64,000 bases of DNA from Pagrus major (taxonomy: Eukaryota; Chordata; Actinopteri; Spariformes; Sparidae), in the NCBI RefSeq assembly GCF_040436345.1, contig NC_133230.1, forward strand, positions 23,508,197-23,572,196, in the 5' to 3' direction. Below the pieces are notes generated by a model that did not search any database, was not told the DNA's origin, and worked only from the letters and a program-made list of their open reading frames with translations. Below, piece after piece: positions 33,651-45,808 of the stretch; the first letter of the stretch is position 1; every line of letters begins with the position of its first letter. A program made the position numbers and the translations under genes.

Positions 33651-36600
33651 AGTGTCGGCCATGCTTGTCAGCCTGTCTAAAAAGTGGATTTCTTGTATTG
33701 ATTTATCTTACAGATGGTGTTTTTAGAGCACCACACTTTACTTCACCCATTCACCAGCGAGGAATTTGTGTATTGAGCTATAAAATAACACAACCAATCT
33801 GTATTCTCCTCTAATAGACTGCATATGTACCCAAAGGCCACTGGCACCAGTGAACTTCCTGGCATGGCTCATTACTAATATTTACCCACTAATGGCTTGT
33901 AAAAGTTTTGTGTGATTGTACCACACATACTATGGCTGTAATACCCACACCCAGGTGTGAGTTGACTGCTAGGAATTATCCAATCAGACAATTAATGAAC
34001 TGAATAAAAGGAAGAGGGGATGCAGCGCAAATCCTTAACTTTCCCTGGGCAGGGCAGGAGTGCTGTAATCCTTCGGCAACAATTAACTGTGCGTGTCAAA
34101 AACCAGGCAGCCGTCACAGCAACGGTCCTGGCCCTCAAGTCACAGAGGGGAAAAGGGGGAAGACACACACATGCACTTAGAGAAGCGAGATGTTAGCTAT
34201 TAATAGTTTGTGAGCTTTCCCCCATCAGAGCAGTAGAGTAGCCTCTCTCGTCAGCTTAATTGTATTTCCCAACACAGTCGTGCCTCTCATCACAGTTTGA
34301 GTTTTGTTTTTGTGTGTCTCTTGGTGCCAGTTCTACTCATCTACCCGCCACATTCTGTCAGCTGAGCACGGCAAACATAGCAAGCAGCAGGAGCGGGTAG
34401 CGTGCATTAAAGCAGCGTGAAGCTCGTGTGTGCGTGCGTTTACAGTATGCGCGCAACCTACTTCTGTTGGACCAAATTTCCTCCACGAGTTCTTGAGGCT
34501 ATAAGAAGTCCTGCAGTTATTGGATTGTTTTGCTTCACTTCCTCTTTTTTTCGTGGGAGGAGAGAGACAGAGCAAGATAGCACTGCAGCACCTACACTGC
34601 ACGGACAGAGACGGCCTCCTCCCCGCCCGAGCACTCAGCCTCTCTAATGGCTAAATACATCACATTCACCGTTGTCTAACTGCCTACATGTTGACTTAAT
34701 AGTTTTGCAACAGATATGGAAATATAAGTAAAGGTATCTTAACCTTTACCATCTATACATTTCACAAAGGTGCTGCCCACTCTTTGAAATATTTTTATCT
34801 CTTGACTGGGACTGCACTAGTTGCTCCTGGCAGGAAGATACTGATGTCTTCCAGCTGACAGGGACCTCTGGGATGAAGCTGCCAGTGTTTTCCCAGGCGG
34901 CTGAGCATATTGGAGGCCATCTGCCTCTCTGCAAGCAGCGCCTTCACACTGCGCCAGGCTGCCCACCCACCGAGTCCAGAGGCTATGGGCACTCTGCCCT
35001 CAAAGACCCAGCACCTCTCTATCGTTTGGCCTCTTTGACATCTTCAGCTCGTGAGTGAAATATAAGGAAATAAGAAACTACATCAATTAAATTAAAGGTC
35101 AGATACTACATTGTGACCACACAGCTGGTCTCAAATTGTTAGTCCTCAGCTTCTTTCCTTTCTCAAAAGCTTCAAATCCAAAGTCACATTTTCAAAGCAG
35201 CAAGGGCGGAAAAATCCTGTCACTCTCAGAATCATCTGTCTGTTGTCACAGCGTATGACTAAAACATGAAATGATGAATATTCCCTCAGGCAGCATCCTG
35301 ACAAGCAAAAACTAGCCTCCTAAATGCGTTGCCTCCAGGCATGTGTGGCGTTACATAATGAAGCTCTGCTGTGAAATCCACGAAGATGCCCAGTGTTACA
35401 CGCAGCTACAGTATGTTCTCTCTGCAGCGTGACGGCTTCTCAGAATACATGCAGGGTAATGACAATGCCGAGTAAACAATGGATGCGTGGCCCACAAAAC
35501 AGACACACAAACATGTTTGACGGCTCCGTGTCACCTGTTCAGGAAGAGAAGCCATCTGTGTCGGGATGGGCATAGATTTGATTTGAATAATGATTATCAT
35601 TCCTGGCAGAGACTTGAAAAGAAATACCCGCTGCTACGTTAACAGGTTGAGTATTTACAGGACACAAGTGAATTGTTGCTGGCAGTGCACTTCCACTACC
35701 CCTTAAGCTGCCAACTGCTGACGTATGTGACACTCTGCTCATGGCACACAATCCCAGTAGCATCATTATCAGAAGCATTGTGAGAGATTTATCAAGCTTC
35801 GGAGCACAAAGCAGATCATTGACAGTTTTTCCAGGTGATCTGCACACTGGAGGTGTTCGTTACATAGGAATAGGGAATGCTTGAGGTTGTCACCGAGCTC
35901 TATAAACTCCACACTGACACATAGTTAACAACAACACGCATGAAAGAGAAATTTTACCACTGACGCAGCTGCTGTCAACAATTATTTCGTGTCCTGTCTC
36001 GCACATCCCGCCACTAATCTGTTTACCTCGCTTTATAAACGGACAATCATTAGGAGCGGGATGAAACAACAGATTTGGGACAGTGGGACAGGATCTGTCG
36101 ACTCCGTCTTGCTTACAGCACACTTTTCACCATAATCACGACAGCAGGCTTGCTGGTAGAAGAGGATCCCGTGGTTTAAGTCTGATCAAAAGAAGCTTTT
36201 TTTTTAAGTGGGCTGTCACTGTGCTGGCAGAGAGATAACAAGCTATTCGTCGGTTGAGGAGGAATAACCAGTCTCTCATTGGCTGTTCCCAATCCCGGCC
36301 CTGGAGTATCAGCTACTTCCTCTCAGCCGAACATCCGCGTAATTAGCCACCGATACCGCTCACCCTGTCCAATCAAACAGCCGCTATTGAAAGTGAGGCA
36401 CCACGGGGACGAGGTAATTACCCTTGACACGAAAAGGACCTCTCACTGCCCAAACCCTCACTGATGGGATTGAGGGCTTATTACAACATCGGAGGGATGA
36501 AGTTTCCCAGACAAGTGATGGTACAGTTGTAGGGAGAAGGTCCGAGAGAAAGAGAGAGATAGAGTTGAGTTTGTTTCAAGATGGCTGGAAGAGAAGCTTC

Positions 36601-37127
36601 CTGACATCTGAGTTTGACAGTGAAACCAGTGCGTGGTAGATACGGACCAGTGGGCTGTCAGGAGCCTGTCTACGGGTCATTGCCTCTCAGGGAATGTTTC
36701 TCCCTTCATACGGACCACATATTGTGGCACACACAAAGAGTCAGCCTTGCCTTTCTGTAGACGATCATATTGGGGGAGTCCTCCTCTGGATCAGTGGTGC
36801 CCACGCCTCCCTGGTCTTTGGATCCCTCCGCCATTTTCGCTCAGTCCTGTGGAAGAAACAGATGAACCGCGTGAACACAGCACACAACATCAGCTGGGCG
36901 GAGGAAGAACACAAAATGACAATTTGATAAACATCAGTCAGCAGTTCTATTTCCCCTGCGGAACAACATTCCTCCAGCCGTTATCGTCATGACATTCAGC
37001 TGCCAAAATGTATGCTGCCGTCTCGGAGAGTAGACGCCTGTCACAGTAGGGACAGATAAGAGAGCTCAGGTAGGCTGATGTTACATGAATATTAACTAAG
37101 CCACAAAGTTAAATCATGAGAGTACAA
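33651..37127. other. Non-coding stretch, nothing recognised
   Basis: No exon, RNA gene or transposon recognised. The ORF at 36633-36992 and its overlapping partner at 36694-36927 are in different frames and match no family that I know. Confidence 0.4.
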
Positions 37128-37700
37128 CACTGCAGTGATTCCCAACCAGGCATACATATGGGACACTGATGCACCTACCAGGGGCTACATGAAATATTGT
37201 GCAGAGGCTAAACTACTTTGAAAAAAAACAGATTATGATTTGAATTTTAGGAAAAACATAAGAGTAGACTCTACTCTAAAAGTAGAGAATAAACAGCACA
37301 AATTTTAGCCAAAATTAACCCGAGTGAATAATGTTTAGATTGGTGAATGAACAGCTAGGGTAGTGTTAGCTAAAGGTATAGTTAAGTTAGCGAAAAGTAA
37401 TGGATACATTAATACATGGCGAGTTGAAATAGCGAAACTTAACTGTACAGCGTTGAAATGGTTGCAACTTATGCTACTCAACATGGTGTTAGTCCAGATA
37501 CAAACCTGAACACACTGACAGTTCATGTATGAAAAAATATTTCAACATTATCCACATTCATGTAGCCTAATCAACAGTGTTCAACAACATCCCATTAAAA
37601 ATCAAATCAACACATTTGAACAGTGAGGGTGGTGTCGATTAAAGGGTGACCTACTTCTGGCAAAACAAAAAAAAAAGGTCAGCAATCACTGCAGTACAGG
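37128..37700. mobile_element. MITE-like repeat bounded by 'CACTGCAGTGATTCCCAACC'
   Basis: The left end is CACTGCAGTGATTCCCAACC. The right end, reversed, starts ACTGCAGTGATTGCTGACC. Thus the termini are inverted copies of about 19 nt. The interior has the GTTAGCTAAA and AGTTAGCGAAA motifs common in this teleost family, known from memory. Confidence 0.6.
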
Positions 37701-39670
37701 ATATCAGCTCGGGGGGTGCGAGATGGCAACAATTAAAGGCTACACCACAGATGTGTGTTTACAACACCTCCGCAACGAGACACTGGTGTTCCTAATTGAT
37801 GAACCCGCACTGAGGTGATACTGCGAGTTTAATTGTGGTCAGTGCTAGTCACTGTTGTTGTTTTTATGCTAAGTGTCAGTAAGTGCTGACTCCATTAGCA
37901 GCGATCATATCATGGTTACCTCTGATCTGCCTGCATTCCCCAGATTAGCCCCCCCAGGCTTTGAGAGCTGCTGTTAAGGGATTTATTTACAACCTCTACA
38001 CAGTCCCCATCACTTTCTCTAGGCTGTCCCCCTCTCCCTCCCTCCCTCTCACTCTCTCAGGAGAATTAATTCTGCTTAACTAAGGATTTCCATAACGTAC
38101 GCTGACGACCGGGCTTCAGCTTGCCTCCTTAGCCCCATCTACCCTTTGCCATTGAAGGCTCCCCTGTGTATTAAAAGGGTTAAACCATTTGTTAGTCCTT
38201 TAATCGTGTGGAGGAAAGCGGGGTGAGGCGGTGGATTACACAGTTCGACACATTCATAATTTTTGGTACTTAGAAAACACAAAGTGCGAGAGGATAAAGC
38301 CGCCAGGAAAAAAATAATAATCACACGGCTCACTGGGCCTCACTATTCACTGTAGCAGCTATTTGTCTTTGAAAAGAGCTATGATGAGCTATTGAGGGGG
38401 GGTGAAAGCACAGAGGATACAGACAGCATGCCATGTCAGGCACACATGAGCAGGCACAATATGAAACCTTCATACATTAACTAAATTAGTAACACTGCAT
38501 CTTGCCATGGGCCAGCCGCTGGCGAGGGATTTGGAGTAGATGAATTATATAATTGTAGCCGTGCGGTGTTACAAGTTTGAACAACTGCAAATAATGGCTC
38601 TGGTGGAGAGAGTGACAGAGAGAGGGGGGAGATTGACATTGTTAAAATTCAGCGTGCCACCAGCTTGCACAACGGCAGACATGCAAGGTGGCTTTGTCAC
38701 CATAGTTGAACACTTTAATCTCTTACACCACGGAGCATGGTGATGCGCATGAGTGAATAAGTAATCATCCGCTCTCGCCTTACTGTTTGTTATCACCACC
38801 AGAAGTGCGGAGTGCAGCACTCCCCATTGGCCAACACGTCTGTGCTCTTTTTTTTTTTTTTGAGTCTTAGCACATTAGACAGCTAATCTTTGCACCCGCC
38901 TCAAGGGCCATATAGAAAAGGCAAAGGCGGTATGGATTGCATAGCACCTGCTTAAAGAAAATAATAGTGTGCCAATAGGTCCCCTGTGAACAGGAAGCTG
39001 TAATTCTAGAGAACAACTTCCTCCCAATAGAGCTGCTCAAGCATGCAAATCAAACTCCACAGAGGGCCCATCCAAAGATGTTAATTGAAAGCTTGTGTCA
39101 AAGTGATGGAGTCCGGACACTGAACCAGAGAGCACCAACCAGCATGCCCTCATGTGCAGCACAAGTGTGTCTCCTCACATGCACGCCCTCGAATCCGAGC
39201 GCACGGCAAACACCAATTCACGAGGAGACAAACATAAAAGGACATTGCATACACACACACACACACACACACATATTCACAGGGCAGAGCCCCCTGCAAT
39301 GGCTCGAGCAAACAAGCCAATGGACGCCCAGTCAACTGAAACAAACTGAATAAACTGGAGTTCGCACACAAACATGCACAGAACAAGCCGCGCTCCAGTT
39401 ACACCCAGAACCACATTGTGACTGTGAGTCCCAAAGCCCTGTTCAAGCGCAGCGGGCGAGCAGCCGAGTGCAATGCAACATCTGTGACACCTGACAGTTG
39501 CCATTACTGAAGCATTCATTACCTTAGAAACAAAATAATGCCTGGTCCACTCTCTCTGCTCCCCCAGTTGGCTCCCCCTTAGCAACAAGCAGCAGGCAGG
39601 TTCATGGTATAATTGGCAGAGGGGGAGAGAAGGGGATGAAGAAGACTGGGTGATGAAAGCAGTGAAGCAG
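37701..39670. other. Non-coding stretch, nothing recognised
   Basis: Includes a 14-nt T run near 38849 and the (CA)n tract at 39251-39273. No exon found. Confidence 0.4.
39251..39273. repeat. (CA)n microsatellite
   Basis: Eleven or more perfect AC units. Confidence 0.9.
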
Positions 39671-39905
39671 TGAGAAAGAGAGTGAGAGAGAGAGAGTGAG
39701 AGAGAGAGAGAAGCTGGCTGGTCACTGCAGTATTCCTCTATTCCTCCTCCTCCTCCTCCTCTTCTTCTTCTTCTTCTCTCTTCACCAGTCCTGCCTTGCC
39801 CCGGCAGTTCAGGAGAGCCTCACATGTGTGCACCTCGTTCATCCCCCCTCTCCCTCTGTCTGCATGTGCTCGAGTGTGAGCGAGAGCGAGAGAGCGAGTG
39901 TGTGT

Positions 39906-39942
<37 letters not shown>

Positions 39943-40092
39943 AGAGGGAGGGAGATGCTGTGCAACAGAGAGGGGCAGATCAAGTTGGAAAAAGGGGGAG
40001 GGATGAAGGAATTAGAGAGAATATAAAGAGGAGAATAGAGGGAGGAGAAAGACAGACAGAGGGAGAGGGTGTGTGCGTGTGCGCGAGGCAGA

Positions 40093-40147
<55 letters not shown>

Positions 40148-40148
40148 C
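39671..40148. repeat. Purine/pyrimidine simple-sequence block (GA, CCT/CTT, GAGC, TG, AG)
   Basis: Successive tracts: (GA)n 39671-39713, (CCT)n-(CTT)n 39741-39780, (GA)n/(GGGA)n 39909-39954, then (TG)13 at 40097-40122 running directly into (GA)n to 40147. Long ORFs on both strands here (39696-40124 plus, 39738-40241 minus) are translations of these tracts, not genes. Such blocks often lie near teleost promoters or first introns. Confidence 0.85.
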
Positions 40149-40149
40149 A

Positions 40150-42224
40150 GTGGATGCACAGTGAAGAGGAAAGGAGGACAGAGAGCGAGAGATGCACACT
40201 GCAGCAGCGCCCACCGATGCTGAAAATGAGAAACATTTCATTAGGAGGATATTGAAATGCTAATATAAAAACAATTTACTGATACTGAGCACACACGCGC
40301 ACAGTTCGCCAGGCTATAAATATATATTCCAGGACTGTTTGAGCGAGCAGAGCTTTTTATTTTCCCATTCAAAGCTTACGCGTGAGAGGCTGCTCATTGC
40401 TTGTTCCCCCCCTAAGAAGGCTGTGATCCAAAGTTAGACACATTTCCATAACTGGTATTTATATTTCTGAAGCTCTTATCTCCCTCACACGGCTATAAAT
40501 TCCACTTTGGTGCTGGAGGATGGCAAACATGTACCCTTCTTCTGTCTCCAGCTACTCCACTCTTGCATGTTTTCTCCTCTCTTTTTTTCTCTCCCCCCCT
40601 TTTCTCTCTTCAAGGAAACTCTGGAGTCATTCAAGCTTAAATGGCAAGCCGAACGAATGAACCTTTTTTCCTGCAATAAATGAGATCCCAAAAGCCCCCC
40701 GAGGAAGACACTCCAGAAATACATGGCATGGCCAATTTGTGAATGCATGCATGGAGAGTGAACACAAGCAGACGCACAGCCACACACATACAGATGTTTG
40801 TGTTGACACGACCAGTTCACCAGTTATCAAAGGAACCATCCGGCTCGCTTTTCTTCGCCGCGTGTTCCTCTTCTTTCTTCCTTACAGCAGCGTGTTGTTA
40901 TCTAAGCAGAGGTCCCTGCTCTGTGAAGCACCCCCCCCCCCCCCCCCCCTCCTCTCTTCATTGCTTTTGAAAATGTTTGTAGGCGCTTCAAATATTCCTC
41001 GCACACAGAAGAGACCTTGAACGAGCATTTTATCAAGCGAAACAGATGAAAAGCCCAATTCTCATTATTTAAAGTTCAGTGTGCTCAGGATTTCACTTCA
41101 GGGCGAAAGCAGATTAAGTCAGAAAATTTTAAACAACTCCAAAGTGCTGGTCTTGGTAAATGTGGTAACCAAGGGAAACCAAGGTCACACTCCCGTGTGA
41201 GTGGTGTACCTATTAGTGTGAAACCATCCGTCGGCCCACGGTGCTTACCCCACACATTTCTCTAATAGTTTTCAGCAGGAAGAGAGCATGACTTCATATC
41301 ATGTCCCGCCCATCCCCCACGTTAAAAAGAGCTCTGCTATCAAACTCCACATCTACTTCTCTGTACATCCACCATATAGCGATATGATTTAACCAGCCAT
41401 GCCTGCAATCAGCATATCTTCCTATCTCATGAGCTGCTCCGGCATTAAGGAGAGCCATCATTAATAACAAGGTGACAGACAGACACACAGACAGACAGGG
41501 ACTTCTCTAATCTGCTTTAAGGGGGCCAGCCCTGCTATAATCTGCATTAATGCTAAATTATTGAACAGGCTGTTCACAGCCACACCACTGCCAGAGAGCA
41601 ACACTACTGGCCACACGCCTGATACCACAGAGATCCTGCTGGATGTACAGTGATCAAAGAGGCGTGTTGTGTATTTATTAGCTGGACAAATCCAGAAAGT
41701 GTGAGGCTGGTGTTGAAACGTGGAGATGCGGTGGAGACATTCATAATTGAAAGAAACGTTTTAAAACAGCCCAGAACTTGACCCGCTATAAGGTTCAATC
41801 AGGCCTGTCTAACAAAAAACTATAAAACAATTCATTTAAATATATATTCGTGTGATGTAAAACGCTCTTTAAATATGTAGAGTGATTCATTTTGAAATTA
41901 TTTTTCATAATCTGAGCACTGCTAGCAGAATGACACTTTCTGTGAGAAGTCAGCCAATGAAGGGAACACGTTAGGTTTCACTTGTGGCCTGCCATTTTGT
42001 TTTAGTTTTTTTTTAAAAATCTGTCTTACAACAATATTCACATGCTCATACGTGTGTTGAAAGAGATTAGTCACTAATTGTCCGTACTGGCCGAGCATCC
42101 TCTTCCTGATGGATTTTCAGTGTAGGATGTGGCGGGCAGTCTGCAGTCCTCACTCTGTTCAGCCAAACAGTCTGAGTTGGATAAATCTGTTTTTTTAATG
42201 TGAAATTTCCTCATTTTATCCGTG
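40150..42224. other. Non-coding stretch between the simple-sequence block and the intergenic repeats
   Basis: No exon recognised. A 19-nt C run lies at 40931-40949. The region just upstream (in rgs6 orientation) of any rgs6 first exon could lie here. Confidence 0.4.
40931..40949. repeat. Poly(C) run, 19 nt
   Basis: Uninterrupted C tract (G tract on the minus strand). Length may be affected by sequencing or assembly. Confidence 0.9.
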
Positions 42225-42660
42225 AGAGCAGCGTGGCTCTCGGGATGTTGGTCAGCTTAAATATCTCAACAGCTGTTTGCTGGACTGCAATGAAATTTGG
42301 TACAGCCTCTGGAGAAGGCCTATAAATCCCAATGACTTGAGTGATCCTTCCACATTTTATCTTGTGCAGTTATTAAATATCAAATTTAAATCTGCCTAAC
42401 TTTGGTTTATACCCCATGCCTCAGCTCAACTTTGTGTTGAGTGCTAATTAGCTTATGTATGCTAACTTTTGCTATCCCACTTTAGTTTGCTAGCATGCCA
42501 TATAGGTAAAAACTAAGATGATGAACCTGGTAAATATTAACTGTAAATGTCAATATGTTAGTGCTGTCACTATGAGCGTGTTAGCATGCTGATGGTAAGA
42601 TGTAGCGACACATAGCAGGTAGCATGGCTGTAGACATACCTCCACTGCAGTTCAACAAGG
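42225..42660 (+). repeat. 'TTAGCATGCTAAC' family repeat, copy 3
   Basis: Blocks in order: AAATATCTCAACAGCTGTTT, GACTGCAATGAAATTTGGTA, TTGTGTTGAGTGCTAATTAG, GTGTTAGCATGCTGATGG, TAGCATGGCTGTAGACATAC. Same family and orientation as 14580-14945. It is followed about 60 nt later by a palindromic element. Confidence 0.7.
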
Positions 42661-42722
42661 AAACTGAGGAATCAAAAGAGGCGATCTTGTCCTCAAAAGA
42701 TGCAAATTTTGGAGACATGCAC

Positions 42723-43319
42723 TTGATTTATCTAACTCGGGCTGCTGAGGCCTTATATAAGCTTCACCTTAAAGGGTAACTCCACCAACTTTACACATTA
42801 AAGTGTGTTTACAGGGGTTGGCGAGGACTACTTCATATGTGAAAAAAGTAGAATGAAGCCTTTTGTGGCTCCAGAGGAGGCTATGTGTAAATAGATAAAT
42901 TACCTACAGTGTGTTGCATTGTGGGTAATGTAGGGTGCCAGGATTTGAAAAGGAATAGAGAAAGCATGGAATAAAAAAGGCAATATTTCTGGTTCTGCTG
43001 TATCGATTTTCAACTGTCCATAATGAGTCCAACGGTGTAATAGGAGTGCGATGCTAGAGCAGTGGACTGCTTTTCAAAACATGGTGCCTACTACATTACC
43101 CACAATGCACCTTAGCCACTGAGTAGCATCACTGGAGGATATTTATCAGATTACATGCAGCTTTCTCTGGAGCCACAAAAGGTTTGTACTACTTTTTTCC
43201 ACATATGCCGTAGTACTCGCCAACTCCTGTAAACACACTTGAATGTGTAAAGTTGGTGGAGTTACCCTTTAAGGTGAAGCTTATATAAGGCCTCAGCAGC
43301 CTGAGTTAAATAAATCACA
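42723..43319. mobile_element. 0.6-kb palindromic MITE with ~200-nt arms
   Basis: The left arm starts TGATTTATCTAACTCGGGCT and the right arm, reversed, starts TGATTTATTTAACTCAGGCT. Both continue GCTGAGGCCTTATATAAGCT, TCACCTTAAAGGGTAACTCC and ACCAACTTTACACATT. Then follow degenerate matches as far as GCATTGTGGGTAATGTAG near 42920 and its inverse near 43098. It lies just past the 3' end of sipa1l1. No transposase. Confidence 0.85.
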
Positions 43320-43859
43320 TTAAATAGGGATCTCTTTGTGGCCAATGTGGTCAGTAGGAACATTCCTGGGAACCAATACTTCTATCATTGTACATGTGGC
43401 CACGCGAGTACTAGTCTAAGAGAAACTGAAAGAAATGTCAAACTATCCTTTTATGTGATTTTAATTTAAAGTATGTCCAAAAACAACATCTCAGTAGTAA
43501 GCCATAACTCTGCAAGACATCACACTCAAGTCATTTATTGGATCCATAATCGTCCACATCTTCACCCCGGCGTCTCTCAGGTCCTCCTCATCCATCAATC
43601 TGTCTGATCTAGACTCGTCTCTGTCAGGGCAACTGCCTTGTGTAATCAAGCCTAAGTGGAAAAACAGCAGCTCTCTGTTAATCACAACACAACAGCAGGC
43701 GGCCACCTCCTGCCAGGTCACTGACAGGTATCCATTAACTCCGAAAAGCCACCTCAAAAAGCCCCGGCAGTTACGTTACTCCTCCTGTTTTTGTCTTGTT
43801 ACGCAGGAAGGTTTGCAGGAAAAACACCACGCCAAGAACAAATCTGTGACACAAAGTGT
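43320..43859. other. Intergenic, just downstream of sipa1l1
   Basis: No feature recognised. A minus-strand ORF at 43491-43757 has no family signature. Confidence 0.4.
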
Positions 43860-43875
43860 AATTCAACAAAATATC

Positions 43876-43881
43876 TTTAAT
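43876..43881 (-). terminator. Candidate distal poly(A) signal ATTAAA for sipa1l1
   Basis: TTTAAT on plus. ATTAAA is the commonest variant signal. It lies about 1.8 kb past the stop, where the UTR-like composition ends. Confidence 0.45.
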
Positions 43882-44685
43882 AGATATAAACATTTTTACA
43901 CATCACAGCTCAATGGAAACAGAATCACATGCCGTCACACATGTTAAGAATGAAGGTGCAGGGGCGGTCTGCTGTGCTAGGGGCCTGGGACTCATTTGTG
44001 TGATTCACGCTCATGATCTTCGTCCTGTTTTATTCCCGGGTTTGTCTTTTATATCGGCCCTTTCACTCTCCACTGTATCCCTAGCCAATAAAGCAGAAAT
44101 ACATCAAAAAATAATCTTAGAAAATAAGAATGAAGGTGCAAATTCTGATGAATATCAAATTCTCCTTATATACAGTTGCACAGTATCTCGAGTACAAAAG
44201 GAAACAGTTATGAGGCTTAAATAAGGACTTTCAATTCAGGTCGGGCTTACAAGCAGATTTACACGCTACAGAAAACCCTGTAGCTGAAATTTTAGGATTT
44301 ACACAATATCTTACTATGTAATCATATATCGAACAGTACCGATTTAATCTATGGAGAGAGTCGGGGACCAGAATGAGGCCTTTTTAGCATGCGATGGATG
44401 AAGGAGGGGGGTCCGTTCCATGTAGCATTTTACATGTCGTCAACACTAGGTGGCACTGTCGATCAATCCACTGCAGCAGGCAGGACTTTCGTAAAAATGA
44501 ATTTTGGATCAAAAGTTAGCGAAAACTTTGGATTTAAAGGATATATTCTCTGATTATAATAAGTACATGCAGATCTCTAGCTGCATATGGCTGATTTTTT
44601 TTTTCTTGGTCACCATCTTTGTCATAAATACTCTTTATTATCATATCCAGGGCAGAGGCGAGAGAAAATAAATGTTAACATCATA

Positions 44686-44693
44686 TATTTACA
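44686..44693 (-). promoter_or_regulatory. Possible Pumilio recognition element in sipa1l1 3'UTR
   Basis: The coding strand reads TGTAAATA, matching UGUAHAUA. One site in AT-rich DNA could occur by chance. Confidence 0.25.
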
Positions 44694-45664
44694 ATAATCT
44701 GAATAAGTGACACTGATCGGTCAATATCTACCTTTATGGCACCAATACTGTTCTGTGTTATTTTTTACAATATATATTCTTTTTATCAGCTTGTGACCAG
44801 TAGTCCTATACATGTTTTAACTGCTTTTAACCCTCTAGTACTTAAACATTTGATACACTTTTACAATATTATTACATAGGCAGTACAGACAGGCACTTGA
44901 CCTTACAGTGTTTACAGTTATGTGCTATGCAAAGGGTCAGTCTGTCTGCGTCTACCTACCCACGCTGCTACTGAAAAAGCGTATTGTCGTACAGGGAGTG
45001 ACATCTCACATCATCTCATATAGCTTCTTTTCTTTTGGTTAGTAATAAAAAATAATCAGTGTCGTTATCACCGAAAGTTTAAACAGCAACTAATCAACAC
45101 ACTGTCACGTAATTCTTAGAAAGTGTCGACCTCTAGCAGAGGAATATAGGACTGTTTTCACCAGCTCTCTCTCATTTTAAATTGCGTCGGAGCTTTTTTT
45201 AATTGGAAATCTGCTCACTTGTAATTAGGTTAGCCCGGAAGCTAAATGGGGACAGCAACTTTAAATCCCTTGAGGTTAGTTTCAACATCTTGCGGTCTCT
45301 GACATGCAGGGATACCAACAATCCATTAATTTGGACACAAAGCATCGTATCTTTGAAATTCAAAGGAAGGGAGTGCATGCTGATCAAAACTGACACACGC
45401 TCGCACCACTGCTCCTTTTTCCTTCTATCCCCCTGTTCTGTTCCAAAACGTCTTTAATGGTGTTTATTCCACAGATCCACAAGGCTGAGAAGGATGACAT
45501 GTAAGTCCATGTTGGCACTGGTTTGTGAAAGCCCAAGAGCAACAGTTCATGTTGTGAGTTTTTATAAGTAATTCTGTTGTAAGTGCAGTACTGAACAGGC
45601 GAGTTCAGGTCCGTTTGAGTAGTGGTCAGACTCCCCAAGTAGAGCAGCTGTGTCGGAGTGTGCG

Positions 45665-45808
45665 TCAGTTCATGTCGATGGTGTTAAAGACCCACTCTGT
45701 GAACTTCTTGAGCTTGGCTGAGGCGCTGTAGGACTCCTCCAGGAGACGCTGGTTGTCCTCTCTCAGGCTCTCGATCTGAGCCTGCAGTGACGCCTTGGCA
45801 TCCTTCTC
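45665..45808 (-). CDS. sipa1l1: sipa1l1 coding exon 20: coiled coil and stop
   Basis: 144 nt, acceptor CACCAG. It encodes [40 protein letters not shown] and FNTIDMN followed by TGA (45665-45667). It is the leucine-zipper C-terminus, nearly identical to human. Confidence 0.96.
   Translation of the reverse strand, partial: EKDAKASLQAQIESLREDNQRLLEESYSASAKLKKFTEWVFNTIDMN

Larger units (their letters stand above)
43860..45664 (-). other. sipa1l1: sipa1l1 3' untranslated region (probable)
   Basis: About 1.8 kb of AT-rich DNA following the stop with no repeat family recognised, unlike the DNA on its far side. The last hexamer, ATTAAA at 43876-43881, sets the inferred end. Earlier AATAAA hexamers at 45463-45468, 44634-44639 and 44029-44034 offer shorter 3'UTRs. 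The end is inferred, not shown. Confidence 0.5.

Noticed and set aside
39277..39588. Minus-strand segment ending VSK before GTAATG as the missing rgs6 first exon
   Set aside because: The donor and final Lys codon fit, but the preceding residues (REWTRHYFVS) bear no likeness to the RGS6 N-terminus and there is no supporting acceptor or start context.
39696..40241. Long ORFs on both strands (142 and 167 residues)
   Set aside because: Their residues come from GA, CT and TG tracts (Glu/Arg, Leu/Ser, Val/Cys runs). Simple sequence, not genes.
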